A DNA stretch of 64,000 nt from Nitrobacter hamburgensis X14 (GCF_000013885.1 NC_007961.1:57409-121408), one strand, 5' to 3'. Positions 35,990 to 45,094 are shown, numbered from the stretch's first letter. The notes: generated by a model not told the origin, from the letters alone. Translations and numbers: made by a program.

Positions 35990-36657
35990 GGGGCACGGCC
36001 CAGCGGCTTGGGTGCCACCCAGGACAACATCCGGTGCCCGAAGATCCGACCAAGCGCAACGATCAACCCGGCCGCGCCAAGATTCCACATGAGGATCATG
36101 ACCGTCGCGTCGATGTCATGAAACAGCGTAAGGGCGCTGGCTGTCAGCGCACCGATAGCGAGGCTGCCCATCCAAATCACAGTGGCGGGACGCAGGCTTG
36201 CCGTGTAGCGGAGCATCACCAAGAGCGCCAAGGACAGTGGGAGACTGGTCAGCACCAGGGTGGCGAAACACGATGCCGCTTCGTCCATCTTCATCCCCTC
36301 GGGCCCCACAGCGACCCAATCGGTCAAGCAACCGACGCTAATGGTCAGCATCCAGACCAGCAGGCTCGGCACCGGCAAAAGCGCGTAAAGGCGTGACCGA
36401 TCAGGGAGGCTGAGCATGAAGGCAGCGACGGTCGCGAATACGCCCGTCAGGAGGGAGGCGACGAGCCCAACCACATAGGCGCGATCACCGAGTTGCTTTG
36501 CGAAGTCCGGACGCAAGCCGTGGCTGACGCCCAACAGGACAAGAATCAGGAAGGCTAGGGAGAGCCAGCAACACGCCCGGACAAGCGGGGGCCGAAGGCG
36601 GCGCACGGGTGTCGCATGAGCGCTGAGAGATGCAATCAGGTCCGAGGTCGCGATCAC
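35986..36657 (-). CDS. nrsF: NrsF-like (DUF1109) transmembrane anti-sigma factor
   Basis: A 223-residue inner-membrane protein with about six hydrophobic segments (FLILVLLGVSHGLRPDFAK; LLVWMLTISVGCLTDW). DUF1109 proteins such as Caulobacter NrsF hold an ECF sigma factor at the membrane until metal or oxidative stress. It contains Cys residues, including GCLTDW, that could sense the signal. It overlaps the sigma gene by 4 bases and the TlpA-like gene by 4 bases. Confidence 0.86.
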   Translation of the reverse strand: MIATSDLIASLSAHATPVRRLRPPLVRACCWLSLAFLILVLLGVSHGLRPDFAKQLGDRAYVVGLVASLLTGVFATVAAFMLSLPDRSRLYALLPVPSLLVWMLTISVGCLTDWVAVGPEGMKMDEAASCFATLVLTSLPLSLALLVMLRYTASLRPATVIWMGSLAIGALTASALTLFHDIDATVMILMWNLGAAGLIVALGRIFGHRMLSWVAPKPLGRAP

Positions 36658-37289
36658 GAATTATCATCCTTGCCAAGAATCGTCCGCAGGCTCTTCAGAG
36701 CCCGATGTGTCGCAACTTTGAGTGCCGCAATGGACATTCCGCTTCGCTCCGCAGCTTCTTTCAACGACATCTCCTGGAGCTTCAGGAGGGTGATGGCCTC
36801 CCGCTGGCCTGGCGGCAGCTTGTCGACCGCCTCACGCAGCGAGCGTCCATCGGCTCTTGTCTCTATGTTCGCTTCAACCTCCACAATGGTTTCATGGTCT
36901 TCGTTCAAGGGCGTCTCGCGGACGGTCGAGCGCCCCTGCCGCCGCAGCCGATCGATGATCCGCCGGCGGCCTATTGCGACAAGCCAGGGCGTGAACGGTC
37001 GTGTCGGATCGTAGATCTGCCGAATTGAGTGAATCGTCAGAAGGATGTCCTGGATCGTATCTTCGACATCCTGGGGAGAGCGATGGTGCCTACCTGCTAA
37101 AGTGCGCAGATAAGGCGTGATCTCGGTCAGCAGCCGGCTATAGGCATCCTGGTCGCCGCTCTGCGCCCGCGCCATGTAGATCGACCATTCGACGTCGCGC
37201 TTTGTCGAGGCATTCTCAGCACGACGGCTGGTGTCACCTTCACGAACAAGTCTCAACGTCGGATTATCCTTGTGGCGGCCCGGTGCCAT
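36654..37289 (-). CDS. ECF-type sigma factor of the SigF/NrsF pair
   Basis: A 211-residue sigma factor: region 2 (EDTIQDILLTIHSIRQIYDP, then TRPFTPWLVAIGRRRIIDRL) and region 4 (LPPGQREAITLLKLQEMSLK, EAAERSGMSIAALKVATHRA). It would direct RNA polymerase to stress promoters when the anti-sigma factor releases it. About 50 residues precede region 2; a shorter start such as the Met in MARAQSGDQ is possible. The divergent bufferin operon is the likely target. Confidence 0.9.
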   Translation of the reverse strand: MAPGRHKDNPTLRLVREGDTSRRAENASTKRDVEWSIYMARAQSGDQDAYSRLLTEITPYLRTLAGRHHRSPQDVEDTIQDILLTIHSIRQIYDPTRPFTPWLVAIGRRRIIDRLRRQGRSTVRETPLNEDHETIVEVEANIETRADGRSLREAVDKLPPGQREAITLLKLQEMSLKEAAERSGMSIAALKVATHRALKSLRTILGKDDNS

Positions 37290-37403
37290 CGGCCATATTC
37301 CTCATAGTTCTGGCGGCGCGATCCGACGTTTCGTCTTGCCGCGTTGCTCCACCGTAGCTCTGACAGCGCCTTGTGGCAGGAACTTTCTTTTTGTCGGGGG
37401 GAC

Positions 37404-37428
37404 GTAACCTTTGGGACCGCGACGCGAA
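37404..37428 (+). promoter_or_regulatory. GTAACC-N15-CGAA element 1 (possible ECF promoter)
   Basis: GTAACC (37404-37409) and CGAA (37425-37428) with 15 bases between. It repeats the spacing of the element near bufA and resembles what I recall of the Caulobacter SigF consensus. It lies about 440 bases before bufA and no obvious gene begins directly downstream. The 37290-37860 interval otherwise holds no convincing gene. Confidence 0.45.
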
Positions 37429-37761
37429 TCCGCGCGTGACCATCGCAGCATTGCGCAACACTACGGCTCGCAAGGCTTGCCGATCGGCAGACTCTCGAAA
37501 TCGGATGCGACCTTGTCGTAGCCGATGCGGCTTGCCGGGGGCGAACCCTCTCGCGATGGCTGAATGGGCCATGACTTTCCTCAACACGCGAAGGTTAGGT
37601 GAGCAGCTTACATAGACAGGCGCCTCAGCGCACGACCTGCTTTGCTGCTCAAACCGTCGGGTCGTCACGGTCCTTGTCTGCAGACCGCACAAAACCCGGT
37701 TTCGCCATATCTCGGCCATAGTGGGCTGCCCGGGGCCGATCCTCCGCTTTCCGATTGTGCG

Positions 37762-37786
37762 TAACCATTCTTGCGACGGAGCGAAC
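37762..37786 (+). promoter_or_regulatory. GTAACC-N15-CGAA element 2, likely promoter of the bufferin operon
   Basis: GTAACC (37762-37767) and CGAA (37783-37786), 15 bases apart, end 79 bases upstream of the bufA ATG. The same pair of hexamer and tetramer with equal spacing occurs at 37404, which is unlikely by chance. Confidence 0.6.
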
Positions 37787-37865
37787 TTTTAGGTGAGCAG
37801 GCCACGTCGGCTTGCCGCCGGCGCACGATGCCTGTCGCTGGTCAACCCTGTTTGGAGGATTCGAA

Positions 37866-38210
37866 ATGAAAGCCACAAATCCGGTGCTTGTCGCCAGCGC
37901 GTTCGCCTTTGCCCTGGGCACCTTCGCGGCCTCGACTGCCATGGCGCAGGATAAGCCTATGATGACCAAGGAACAAATGATGAAGAAGCGGGCCATGACC
38001 AAAGAGACGGTCAAGGGCGGCAAGATGGAAATGTGCTTTGGCGTCGCGCTGAAGGGCCAGAACGACTGCTACGCAGGTGCCGGCACGACCTGCGCCGGCA
38101 CGAGCACGGTCGACTATCAGGGCAATGCCTTCAAGCTCGAGCCCAAGGGGACCTGCACCACGATCAAGACGCCCAATGGCGTCGGCAGCCTCAAGCCCAA
38201 GTCAGCCTGA
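37866..38210 (+). CDS. bufA1: BufA1-type bufferin precursor (DUF2282)
   Basis: A 114-residue precursor with signal peptide ([20 protein letters not shown]), a linker rich in Met and Lys, and a mature Cys-containing part: [20 protein letters not shown], then [20 protein letters not shown] and GTCTTIK. The four Cys are those modified in bufferins, copper-chelating RiPPs matured by DUF692/DUF2063 enzymes. It would bind excess copper in the periplasm. ATG 37866 has a GGAGG site. A hairpin follows the stop. Confidence 0.87.
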   Translation: MKATNPVLVASAFAFALGTFAASTAMAQDKPMMTKEQMMKKRAMTKETVKGGKMEMCFGVALKGQNDCYAGAGTTCAGTSTVDYQGNAFKLEPKGTCTTIKTPNGVGSLKPKSA

Positions 38211-38217
38211 AGCATCG

Positions 38218-38250
38218 ACGGGCGGACGGCCCTGTGCGTCCGCCCGTGTT
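38218..38250 (+). terminator. Intercistronic hairpin after bufA1
   Basis: A perfect 11-bp stem ACGGGCGGACG/CGTCCGCCCGT with an 8-base loop, followed by GTTT. It lies between bufA1 and bufB and may be a partial terminator or mRNA stabiliser that lets the small precursor be made in excess over its enzymes. Confidence 0.65.
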
Positions 38251-38277
38251 TCCCCCAACGCGCATCGGGAGGCGCTC

Positions 38278-39174
38278 ATGGCACGCGCACAAGCTTTCTC
38301 GGATCGGACCGCTATTCCAGCGCGAGCTGGTGTCGGCCTCAAAGCAGAGCACTATCAGCACATCCTAGATCACACACCCAATATCGGCTTCTTCGAGGTC
38401 CATGCCGAGAACTATATGGGCGCGGGTGGTCCTCCGCATCGATATCTAACGCAGATCCGTGAGCTCTATCCGCTGTCTTTACATGGCGTGGGTCTGTCGA
38501 TCGGCGGCACAATGCCTCTCGATAACGAGCACCTGAAGAGGCTTTCAAGCCTTATCGCGCGATATCAGCCGGGATTATTTTCTGAACACCTCGCCTGGTC
38601 CACACACGAGAGCAGATTCTTCAACGATTTGCTGCCCACTCCCTATACAAACGAGACACTATCTCGCGTGGTCGAACATATCGATCAAGTGCAGACTGTT
38701 CTCGGCCGTCAAATGCTCCTCGAAAACCCCTCGACCTATGTCTGGTTTGAGGAAAGCACATGGAGCGAAACAGATTTCATCACCGAGATTGCCCGCAGGA
38801 CCGGCTGTGGTTTGCTGCTCGATGTGAACAATGTCTACGTGGCCTGCACCAATCAACAGTGGGGCACGACGGCCTACATCGACAGTTTTCCGCTTCGCTC
38901 CGTCCAGGAGATCCATCTCGCTGGCCATACACGCCAGGTCGACGACAAGGGACGGCCCTTGCTGATCGACTCCCATGACAAGGGCGTCGACGAGTTGGTC
39001 TGGAATCTCTTTCGCGACGTCATGAAGCGCATAGGGCCAACGCCAACGCCAACGCTGATCGAATGGGACGCGAATATTCCCACGTGGTCCGAGCTCCAGG
39101 CGGAGGCGAGAATGGCCGAGATGCTGATGGATCTCTCGCATGCGGAGGAACGGAGCTATGGCGCTGTCGGTTGA
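38278..39174 (+). CDS. bufB: BufB: DUF692 multinuclear iron oxidase
   Basis: A 298-residue TIM-barrel protein with DUF692 metal-ligand motifs: GFFEVHAENYMGAGG, SLHGVGLSIGG, SEHLAWSTHES, LLENPSTY, LLLDVNNVYV, IHLAGHT and LIEWDANIP. These enzymes (related to MbnB) oxidise Cys of the bufferin core to thiazole-type heterocycles in the cytoplasm. ATG 38278 follows GGGAGG. It overlaps the start of bufC by 17 bases. Confidence 0.9.
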   Translation: MARAQAFSDRTAIPARAGVGLKAEHYQHILDHTPNIGFFEVHAENYMGAGGPPHRYLTQIRELYPLSLHGVGLSIGGTMPLDNEHLKRLSSLIARYQPGLFSEHLAWSTHESRFFNDLLPTPYTNETLSRVVEHIDQVQTVLGRQMLLENPSTYVWFEESTWSETDFITEIARRTGCGLLLDVNNVYVACTNQQWGTTAYIDSFPLRSVQEIHLAGHTRQVDDKGRPLLIDSHDKGVDELVWNLFRDVMKRIGPTPTPTLIEWDANIPTWSELQAEARMAEMLMDLSHAEERSYGAVG

Positions 39175-39964
39175 TAGGCAAAAAGAATTCGCCGCGGCGC
39201 TGCTTGATCCGGAGCAGCCGGCGCCGACCGGAGTCGTCGGACCCGATGGCGATCCGTGCCCGAAGCGCTTCGCCGTCTATCGAAACAATGTCGTGGTCGG
39301 CCTCATCGAAATCCTGCGGGCCGTGTATCCCGCGGTTCGACGGCTCGTCGGCGACGAATTCTTCGATGCCATGGCCGGCGTCCACGTGCGCATCGAGCCG
39401 CCCCGGTCGCCTATTCTCGTGGAGTATGGAGGACGCTTTCCGGCCTTCATCGAGACGTTTCGTCTGGCATCGAGCCTGCCTTACCTGGCCGACGTCGCGC
39501 GCATCGAATGGGCCTGGGCCGAGGCTTATCACGCTCGGGACGCGTGCGCGCTGACGGCGAGCTCTTTCAGTGAAGTGCCGATCGACCAGTACCCCAGCCT
39601 GCGCTTGCAGCTGCACCCGTCCGTCCGCGTCGTCCGGTCGGCGATGCCGGCTCTCACAATATGGAACATGAACGTTCGCGACAGCGACTCCGGCGAGGTT
39701 GTGTTCGATGGCGAGGGTGAGACCGCGCTCGTCGCCCGTCCCGACGCTGTCGTCCAGGTTCGCTCTCTCTCGCCGGGGGCTCCCGATTTCATCGACGCGA
39801 TCGGTGCACGTCACACGGTCGCGAAAGCCGCCGAACTCGCCGGCGAGTGTGACGGCCGTTTCGATCTCTCGAGCACTATCGCTGGCCTTATCGAGGCGGG
39901 AGCGCTCTGCGCCTATCAGACCCATTCGGGCGTCCGCTTCGAGGCAAAAGGAGTGGTACGATGA
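39158..39964 (+). CDS. bufC: BufC: DUF2063 partner of the DUF692 enzyme
   Basis: A 268-residue protein with an N-terminal DUF2063 domain (KRFAVYRNNVVVGLIEILRA, then VYPAVRRLVGDEFFDAMAGV) that in relatives helps bring the precursor to BufB. The C-terminal part is beta-rich. ATG 39158 inside the end of bufB is backed by GCGGAGG. It shares ATGA with the DoxX gene. Confidence 0.87.
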   Translation: MALSVDRQKEFAAALLDPEQPAPTGVVGPDGDPCPKRFAVYRNNVVVGLIEILRAVYPAVRRLVGDEFFDAMAGVHVRIEPPRSPILVEYGGRFPAFIETFRLASSLPYLADVARIEWAWAEAYHARDACALTASSFSEVPIDQYPSLRLQLHPSVRVVRSAMPALTIWNMNVRDSDSGEVVFDGEGETALVARPDAVVQVRSLSPGAPDFIDAIGARHTVAKAAELAGECDGRFDLSSTIAGLIEAGALCAYQTHSGVRFEAKGVVR

Positions 39965-40485
39965 ACGTCGACACGTCACACCCGCGGTTGTCCATCTCGT
40001 CGAGCCGCATCGGCAAGATCATTGAGACGTTGGCCTCATGGCTCACCGTGATCGGGCTGGCAGTCGCGCCGCCGATGTTGCGGATTGCGCTTGCGGTGCC
40101 GTTCTTCAAATCAGGACTCACCCGCTGGGATGGGTTCTTGTCGCTGTCGCCGAGCACGGAGTTTCTTTTCTCAGATATGTTCAAACTCCACATCTTCGGC
40201 AACGAGTACCCGTTCCCGATGCCGGACGTCGTTGCGCATCTGGTCGGAATGGCGGAGATCACACTGCCGATCTTGCTGGTCCTCGGCCTGGGCACCCGCT
40301 TCGTTGCGCTCGCGCTGTTGGTGATGACCGGCATCATTCAACTCACTGTGCCCGAGGGGTGGGCGAATTTCCATCTGCCGTGGGCGTCGATGGCGCTCGC
40401 GATCATGGCGTTGGGGCCCGGACGGCTGTCCTTGGATGCGGTCATTGCCATCGTCTCAAAACGCGAATTCAGGAAGACGAAATGA
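39961..40485 (+). CDS. DoxX-family membrane protein of the buf operon
   Basis: A 174-residue inner-membrane protein with four hydrophobic segments (FFKSGLTRWDGFLSLSP, VAHLVGMAEITLPILLVLGL, FVALALLVMTGIIQLTV). DoxX genes frequently end bufferin operons; the role is unknown, perhaps electron transfer. It starts at the ATGA overlap with bufC. Confidence 0.85.
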   Translation: MNVDTSHPRLSISSSRIGKIIETLASWLTVIGLAVAPPMLRIALAVPFFKSGLTRWDGFLSLSPSTEFLFSDMFKLHIFGNEYPFPMPDVVAHLVGMAEITLPILLVLGLGTRFVALALLVMTGIIQLTVPEGWANFHLPWASMALAIMALGPGRLSLDAVIAIVSKREFRKTK

Positions 40486-40639
40486 CCTGCCAGTGCCTTC
40501 GTGGATCTATCGGGCGAAAACCATAGGGCCCAACGCTTAGACCGACTCGACATCAGTTATCGTGTCGGAATCTACCGGTGAGGTGATCAATGAGCCGAGG
40601 ACGAAATTGCGACGCACAGTATACCTGTCGAGACCGGTA

Positions 40640-40800
40640 ACGACAGCGGGCGTTCCTATCCCGCAGTTTGCGACATGGGATGCGTTCAACACCTGGCTGG
40701 AGGAGCAATGCTGCAATCGTCAGCGCGACAGGCTGCGGGGCGAGAACGAGACGATCGGAGGACGGCTGCAGCGCGATCTGGCGGTCATGCGAGGTCATGC
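40640..40800 (+). pseudogene. IS21-type IstA transposase fragment
   Basis: PIPQFATWDAFNTWLEEQCC followed by RQRDRLRGENETIGGRLQRD matches an internal segment of IS21 IstA transposases (family form: LRGHxETIGERLxRDL). Nothing before or after in this frame continues the family, so it is an isolated scrap. The 40850-41160 interval shows no gene I can name. Confidence 0.6.
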
Positions 40801-41163
40801 GTTCCTTACCGCGCTCGCAAACAAGATGGAGCGAACCGTGTGAGCGCTGCTCGCGCATAACGAAGTTTACCGAGCTCCCGCTTTAGCCGCTACGTAAGCG
40901 ATTAGAGCGTGAGGTTGTCGAAGGAGTAGAGGGCGAAGGCAAATACGGCGCAATGGTCGACGAGACGGGGCCGGCAAAACCAGATAGGGTCACTGTGCTT
41001 CGAAGCACGCAGTCCTGATATGGGAGCTGGTCCGCGAACTCCCCTGTGCGCCCGCGGCGCATCATCGCCGCATCTTGAAGCCGGACAGATGGCAGCATCC
41101 GACTAACTGCGTCAGAAAGCCAATTAGCCCTTGCTTCTTCCGGGGCGTCCACAGATGAGCCTA

Positions 41164-42282
41164 GTACCTCCTTTTCTTAGAAGGTGAGTCGTGATTCAAG
41201 ATCGGGATGATCCCCGAAGCAAGAGAAGTTCGCCTTTCGAGGAAAGATCGCAATGTGCTTGAGGCGTGTTGTCGCTCACCGGTGACGTTGCAGCGCGATT
41301 TGAAGCGAGCGCGGATAGTTCTGTTGGCGGCGGACGGGCGCAGCACCCGCTCGATCGCCAAAGAAGTCGGGGTCCAGCCGCGGATTGTCAGCCTTTGGCG
41401 GCACCGCTATGCCGATCATGGCCTTGAAGGGCTGCAAGACAAGCCGCGACCCGGCAAGCAGCCGATCTATACGAAGGCTACCGACAAGCGGATTCTGAAG
41501 CTGCTGGACAAGCCGCCCCCGCAAGGGTTTGCGCGCTGGACCGGCCCTCTGCTGGCCGGGGCGCTGGGGCGATGTTGACGTCCAATATGTCTGGCGGTTC
41601 CTGCGCAGCCACAAGATTGATCTCGCGGCTCGCAAGTCCTGGTGTGAAAGCAACGACCCGAACTTTACGGCCAAAGCCGCCGATGTTGTTGGCCTTTACG
41701 TCGCCCCGCCCGCAAAGGCCATCGTGCTATGCGTGGACGAGAAGCCTTCGATCCAGGCATTGGAGCGAGCGCAGGGTTATCTGAAGTTACCCAATGGCCG
41801 CGCCTTGACCGGCCAGAGCCACGATTACAAGCGGCATGGCACTACAACATTGTTTGCGGCCCTCGAAGTTGCCACCGGAAAGATCATCGCGGCTCATTCA
41901 AAACGCCGTCGCCGCGTCGAGTTTCTTGACTTCATGAACAGCGTCACCGCGGCCTTTCCGGACCGAAAGATTCACGTCATCCTCGACAACCTCAACACCC
42001 ACAAGAAAAACGAGCACTGGCTCAAGGCCCACCCCAACGTGCAATTTCATTTTACGCCGACAAGCGCGTCCTGGCTCAATCAGGTCGAGGTATGGTTCTC
42101 GATATTACAGGGCCAGTCGCTTAGCGGAGCCTCCTTCACAAGCCTCAAGCAGCTTCAGGAGCACATCGATGCCTACGTCAACGCGTACAACGACAAAGCC
42201 GAGCCCTTCCTCTGGACCAAGAAAAAGGTCCGTCAACGTCGCTTCCAAGGCCGCCGTATCACTCAGCTATGATTCCGGGTAC
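41164..42282 (+). mobile_element. IS630-family insertion sequence, full length (1119 bp)
   Basis: Ends read GTACCTCC (left) and GGGTAC (right), flanked by TA at 41162-41163 and 42283-42284, the usual IS630/Tc1 target duplication. It is the parent of the 466-bp deletion derivative at 32421-32886; the shared parts look identical in the stretches compared. The transposase is split by a frameshift. Confidence 0.88.
41207..42272 (+). pseudogene. IS630 transposase, one frameshift
   Basis: The first frame (41207-41578) gives the helix-turn-helix half (RKDRNVLEACCRSPVTLQRD; DGRSTRSIAKEVGVQPRIVS). It ends ALGRC-stop, while the next frame continues GDVDVQYVWRFLRSHKIDLA into the DDE domain: VLCVDEKPSIQALERAQG, HVILDNLNTHKKNEHWLKAH and [16 protein letters not shown]. 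Removing one G from the run GGGG near 41567-41571 would restore LGDVDVQYV, so the break is a 1-base insertion. Some IS630 elements use programmed shifts, but no clear A-rich slippery site is present. Confidence 0.82.
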
Positions 42283-42284
42283 TA

Positions 42285-42959
42285 GTCGCGGGCGCTCGCG
42301 CGCCGACGACCGGAGCCGCCAGACCGCGTTTCTGCCCACTCGGGTGATGATCGTTGCCGCAAGCTGTTCTGCCTGGCTCGCGCTTCTGCGGAGTCGGCGT
42401 GTAGTTGCGCGCCACGATGGAGTGCGGCCAGGCGAGGTCATCCAACGTGACTGCGCGTGTTTGATGCGAAGGCAGCACGAAGAAGTGAAACGGACTGACC
42501 ACTTCCCACGCGCTCGACAGTGCAGTTGCTACGCCCGAACGATCTTCTATGCAGCTCTCATGGCCGGTGGTTCGTCGACGATGAGACTCCAATTGTTCGC
42601 GGCGACGACTGACTGAGCGGAAGCGCCGATATCGCTTCGGCCGACAACGCATTTCCTCCTTCCGACCTGAGCTGCGGCGGCCGGACCACGTATCTGCCGG
42701 CGCGATGCTGCGAGTCTCTGACCCGGAAAAGCGCGTGCAGGAGAGTGCGGACCACCGTTGGAGCAGGTCCGACCCCGCTCTCCGTGGATGGCTTTCCTGG
42801 TCCTCCGCACGGCCTTCCACGATCAACCCTCATCAGGGGTCGGCTATGCGAGCATGCCGCCGCTGCGGCTCCGCCTACGCGGTGATCGCGGCCGGTTGAG
42901 GACACTGACGGACGCCATCGAGCGGGGATCGGCCTCGCTTCACAAGATGGAGCCCTCAA
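42285..42959. other. Stretch without a confident gene between IS630 and the conjugative backbone
   Basis: About 675 bases. Minus-strand frames (42263-42826) show no family motif. It might mark the boundary of the conjugative element, but no attachment site or repeat was identified. Confidence 0.35.
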
Positions 42960-43142
42960 ATGTCGTACGATCTTTCTCTCGCCCAGTTAAACGCGTTCGA
43001 ACTCGCCCGCACCCTCATGGTCCCGGTCACGCTGTTCGAGGTCGATGGAGAATACGGCGTCATGCCGAGCGACGAACTCGACGACGCTGATCTCGTGGTT
43101 GTTCACGAATACGATCCGCATCAGTTCGGCCCGGCTCATTGA
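42960..43142 (+). CDS. 60-residue hypothetical protein of the mobile backbone
   Basis: An acidic small protein (FEVDGEYGVMPSDELDDADL) with an ATG start and no membrane segment. It begins the run of plus-strand backbone genes, before the DUF3991/TOPRIM gene. No domain was recognised; composition and position support it. Confidence 0.6.
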   Translation: MSYDLSLAQLNAFELARTLMVPVTLFEVDGEYGVMPSDELDDADLVVVHEYDPHQFGPAH

Positions 43143-43373
43143 GCCGGGTTCGCCCAGACGGCCGCGTGCCGCTTGCGAGCGGGCGGCGGCAAGGGAAGCT
43201 GCGCCGCGGCTGGCCGATGCGATGGCGCTGCGCGCCCCGCATGATTCACCAGTTGCCAGCCGCGCCCTTGCCCCCTTCGCCCTTCGCGGCGGAGGCGAGT
43301 GGGTCCCGCGAGGTGCGGGACAAGGAAAATCAAGCGGGAAAGGTCCGGCGCGCAGACGCGCCGGAGAAAGGCA

Positions 43374-44342
43374 ATGGAAAAGAAGGATATCGAGGAGTTG
43401 AAAGACCGTGTGCTCTGCGCGGCGGTACTCGAACAGGCCGGGTTCACGATCGACATCAAGGAGAGTACGCGCAAGGCGATCAAATACCGGCGCGTTGACG
43501 ACATCATCATCGTGATCCACGGCGGCAAGGGCTGGTTCGATGCACTGTCGGATGCCAAGGGCGACGTGTTTTCCCTGGTCGAACATCTCGACGGCATCGG
43601 TTTTGCCGAGGTGCTGAAACGGGTCTCGGACCTCGTCGGTTTCGTGCCGGTCGAGCCGGTATGGATACGGCGTTCGCGCGCGCAAGATCGCGATCTTGGC
43701 ATTCCCGACCGCTGGCGCGCGCGGCGTATCCCATGGCGAGGGTCCGCGACATGGCGCTATCTGCGCGACGAACGCGATGTTGCGGAGACCGTCATCCGCG
43801 CTGCAATCGCGCAGGACCTACTCCGCGAAGGGCCTCGCGGCAGCATGTGGGCGGCGCATGTGGATGATAACGGCATGGTCACCGGCTGGGAGGAGCGCGG
43901 GCCGCAATGGCGCGGCTTCTCGACCGGGGGTGCGAAGGTGCTGTTCCGGTTCGGTCGGGCTGACGCGCCGCGTATTTGCGTGACCGAAGCGGCGATCGAC
44001 GCCATGAGCCTCGCTGCGCTGGAGTGCGTCCGGTCCAACAGCCTCTATCTCAGCACGGGCGGCGGCTGGTCACCGGCGACGGAGGCCGCGATCCGAGCGC
44101 TCCTGGTGCGGCCGGGCGCATCGCTTATCGCTGCGACCGACAGCAATGCGCAGGGCGATAAATACGCGGATCGCCTGATGGCGGCAGCGAGCGAGACCGG
44201 GTGCGGCTTCGAGCGCCTTCGTCCGACGGAGGTCGACTGGAATGCCGAGCTTAAGGCGAAGGAGCGGAAAGATCGGGAACGAAGGGGAGAAGAGAAATGG
44301 GAAACCCGGCTGCCGCATGCCCGGCCGTCGCGTCAAGGGTGA
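43374..44342 (+). CDS. DUF3991/TOPRIM-domain protein
   Basis: A 322-residue protein with an N-terminal zinc-finger-like/DUF3991 part (YRRVDDIIIVIHGGKGWFDA; SLVEHLDGIGFAEVLKRVSD) and a C-terminal TOPRIM fold (RICVTEAAIDAMSLAALECV with the catalytic Glu, then LIAATDSNAQGDKYADRLMA with the DxN acidic motif). Such proteins occur on rhizobial plasmids and integrative elements and are thought to act in primase-like or DNA-processing steps. ATG 43374 has a GGAGAAAGG site. Confidence 0.84.
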   Translation: MEKKDIEELKDRVLCAAVLEQAGFTIDIKESTRKAIKYRRVDDIIIVIHGGKGWFDALSDAKGDVFSLVEHLDGIGFAEVLKRVSDLVGFVPVEPVWIRRSRAQDRDLGIPDRWRARRIPWRGSATWRYLRDERDVAETVIRAAIAQDLLREGPRGSMWAAHVDDNGMVTGWEERGPQWRGFSTGGAKVLFRFGRADAPRICVTEAAIDAMSLAALECVRSNSLYLSTGGGWSPATEAAIRALLVRPGASLIAATDSNAQGDKYADRLMAAASETGCGFERLRPTEVDWNAELKAKERKDRERRGEEKWETRLPHARPSRQG

Positions 44343-44483
44343 AGCTTCGCCCGCGTGCCGCGGCCCTTGACCCGCCGGACCGGAGAGGCGGCCGCGGGTG
44401 GAGGTCAGGAAGGGCTGAAGGTGATGGCGAAATCGGAAGGATGAGCCGCGCTCCGGCCTGACGAGGCTGAAAGGAGCCCGCTC

Positions 44484-45083
44484 ATGACCCTCTCTCCGAT
44501 CCGCAAAGTCTATCAGGGCATCGCCGACCGCCGGCAGATGTTTCGCATGTTCGACCGCCACGCACAGCGGGCGAAACGTTCGTCGGACGATGCCGCTCTC
44601 TATCGCGGAAAATGGTTCGAAATCGACCAGGTCGGCCATGATACCATGTTGGCGATCCTGCCGCCGCTTTGGATCAAGGCTGAGATGTTCGCGCTGCGCG
44701 AATTCCTCACTGACTCGATCACCAGCGTCTTCTTTTCACTCACGATCGATGATCGTTTGCGCTTCTTCCACGCCTATTGCGATCTCTTCGACAAAGGCTC
44801 GCCCGACCGCATGCGCGCCGCAATCGTCGAACGGGAATCGCGGCCGCTGAAGGCGATGACGCGCGAGGAGAGGCTCGAGCACATCTGGTCGAGCACGCAT
44901 GACGATTATCGCGGCTATGCAGACGACGGCTGGGCCGAGCACCTGCGTGGCAGGCGCACGGTGTTGGTCTACGGCGGGCAGCGCGGCACGATGCTGAAGC
45001 TTCTCGACCAGCTCACCGACGCCGAGATCTCGGCGAAGCTGCCGGTACATCTGCGCTATCTGCCTGACGCGATCGCGGCGTGA
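44484..45083 (+). CDS. DUF1419-family plasmid protein
   Basis: A 199-residue protein (SPIRKVYQGIADRRQMFRMF; LPPLWIKAEMFALREFLTDS) typical of DUF1419 proteins on Agrobacterium/Rhizobium plasmids. Function unknown. It probably forms a unit with the next small gene, starting 11 bases after its stop. Confidence 0.78.
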   Translation: MTLSPIRKVYQGIADRRQMFRMFDRHAQRAKRSSDDAALYRGKWFEIDQVGHDTMLAILPPLWIKAEMFALREFLTDSITSVFFSLTIDDRLRFFHAYCDLFDKGSPDRMRAAIVERESRPLKAMTREERLEHIWSSTHDDYRGYADDGWAEHLRGRRTVLVYGGQRGTMLKLLDQLTDAEISAKLPVHLRYLPDAIAA

Positions 45084-45094
45084 GGGAGGATGTC

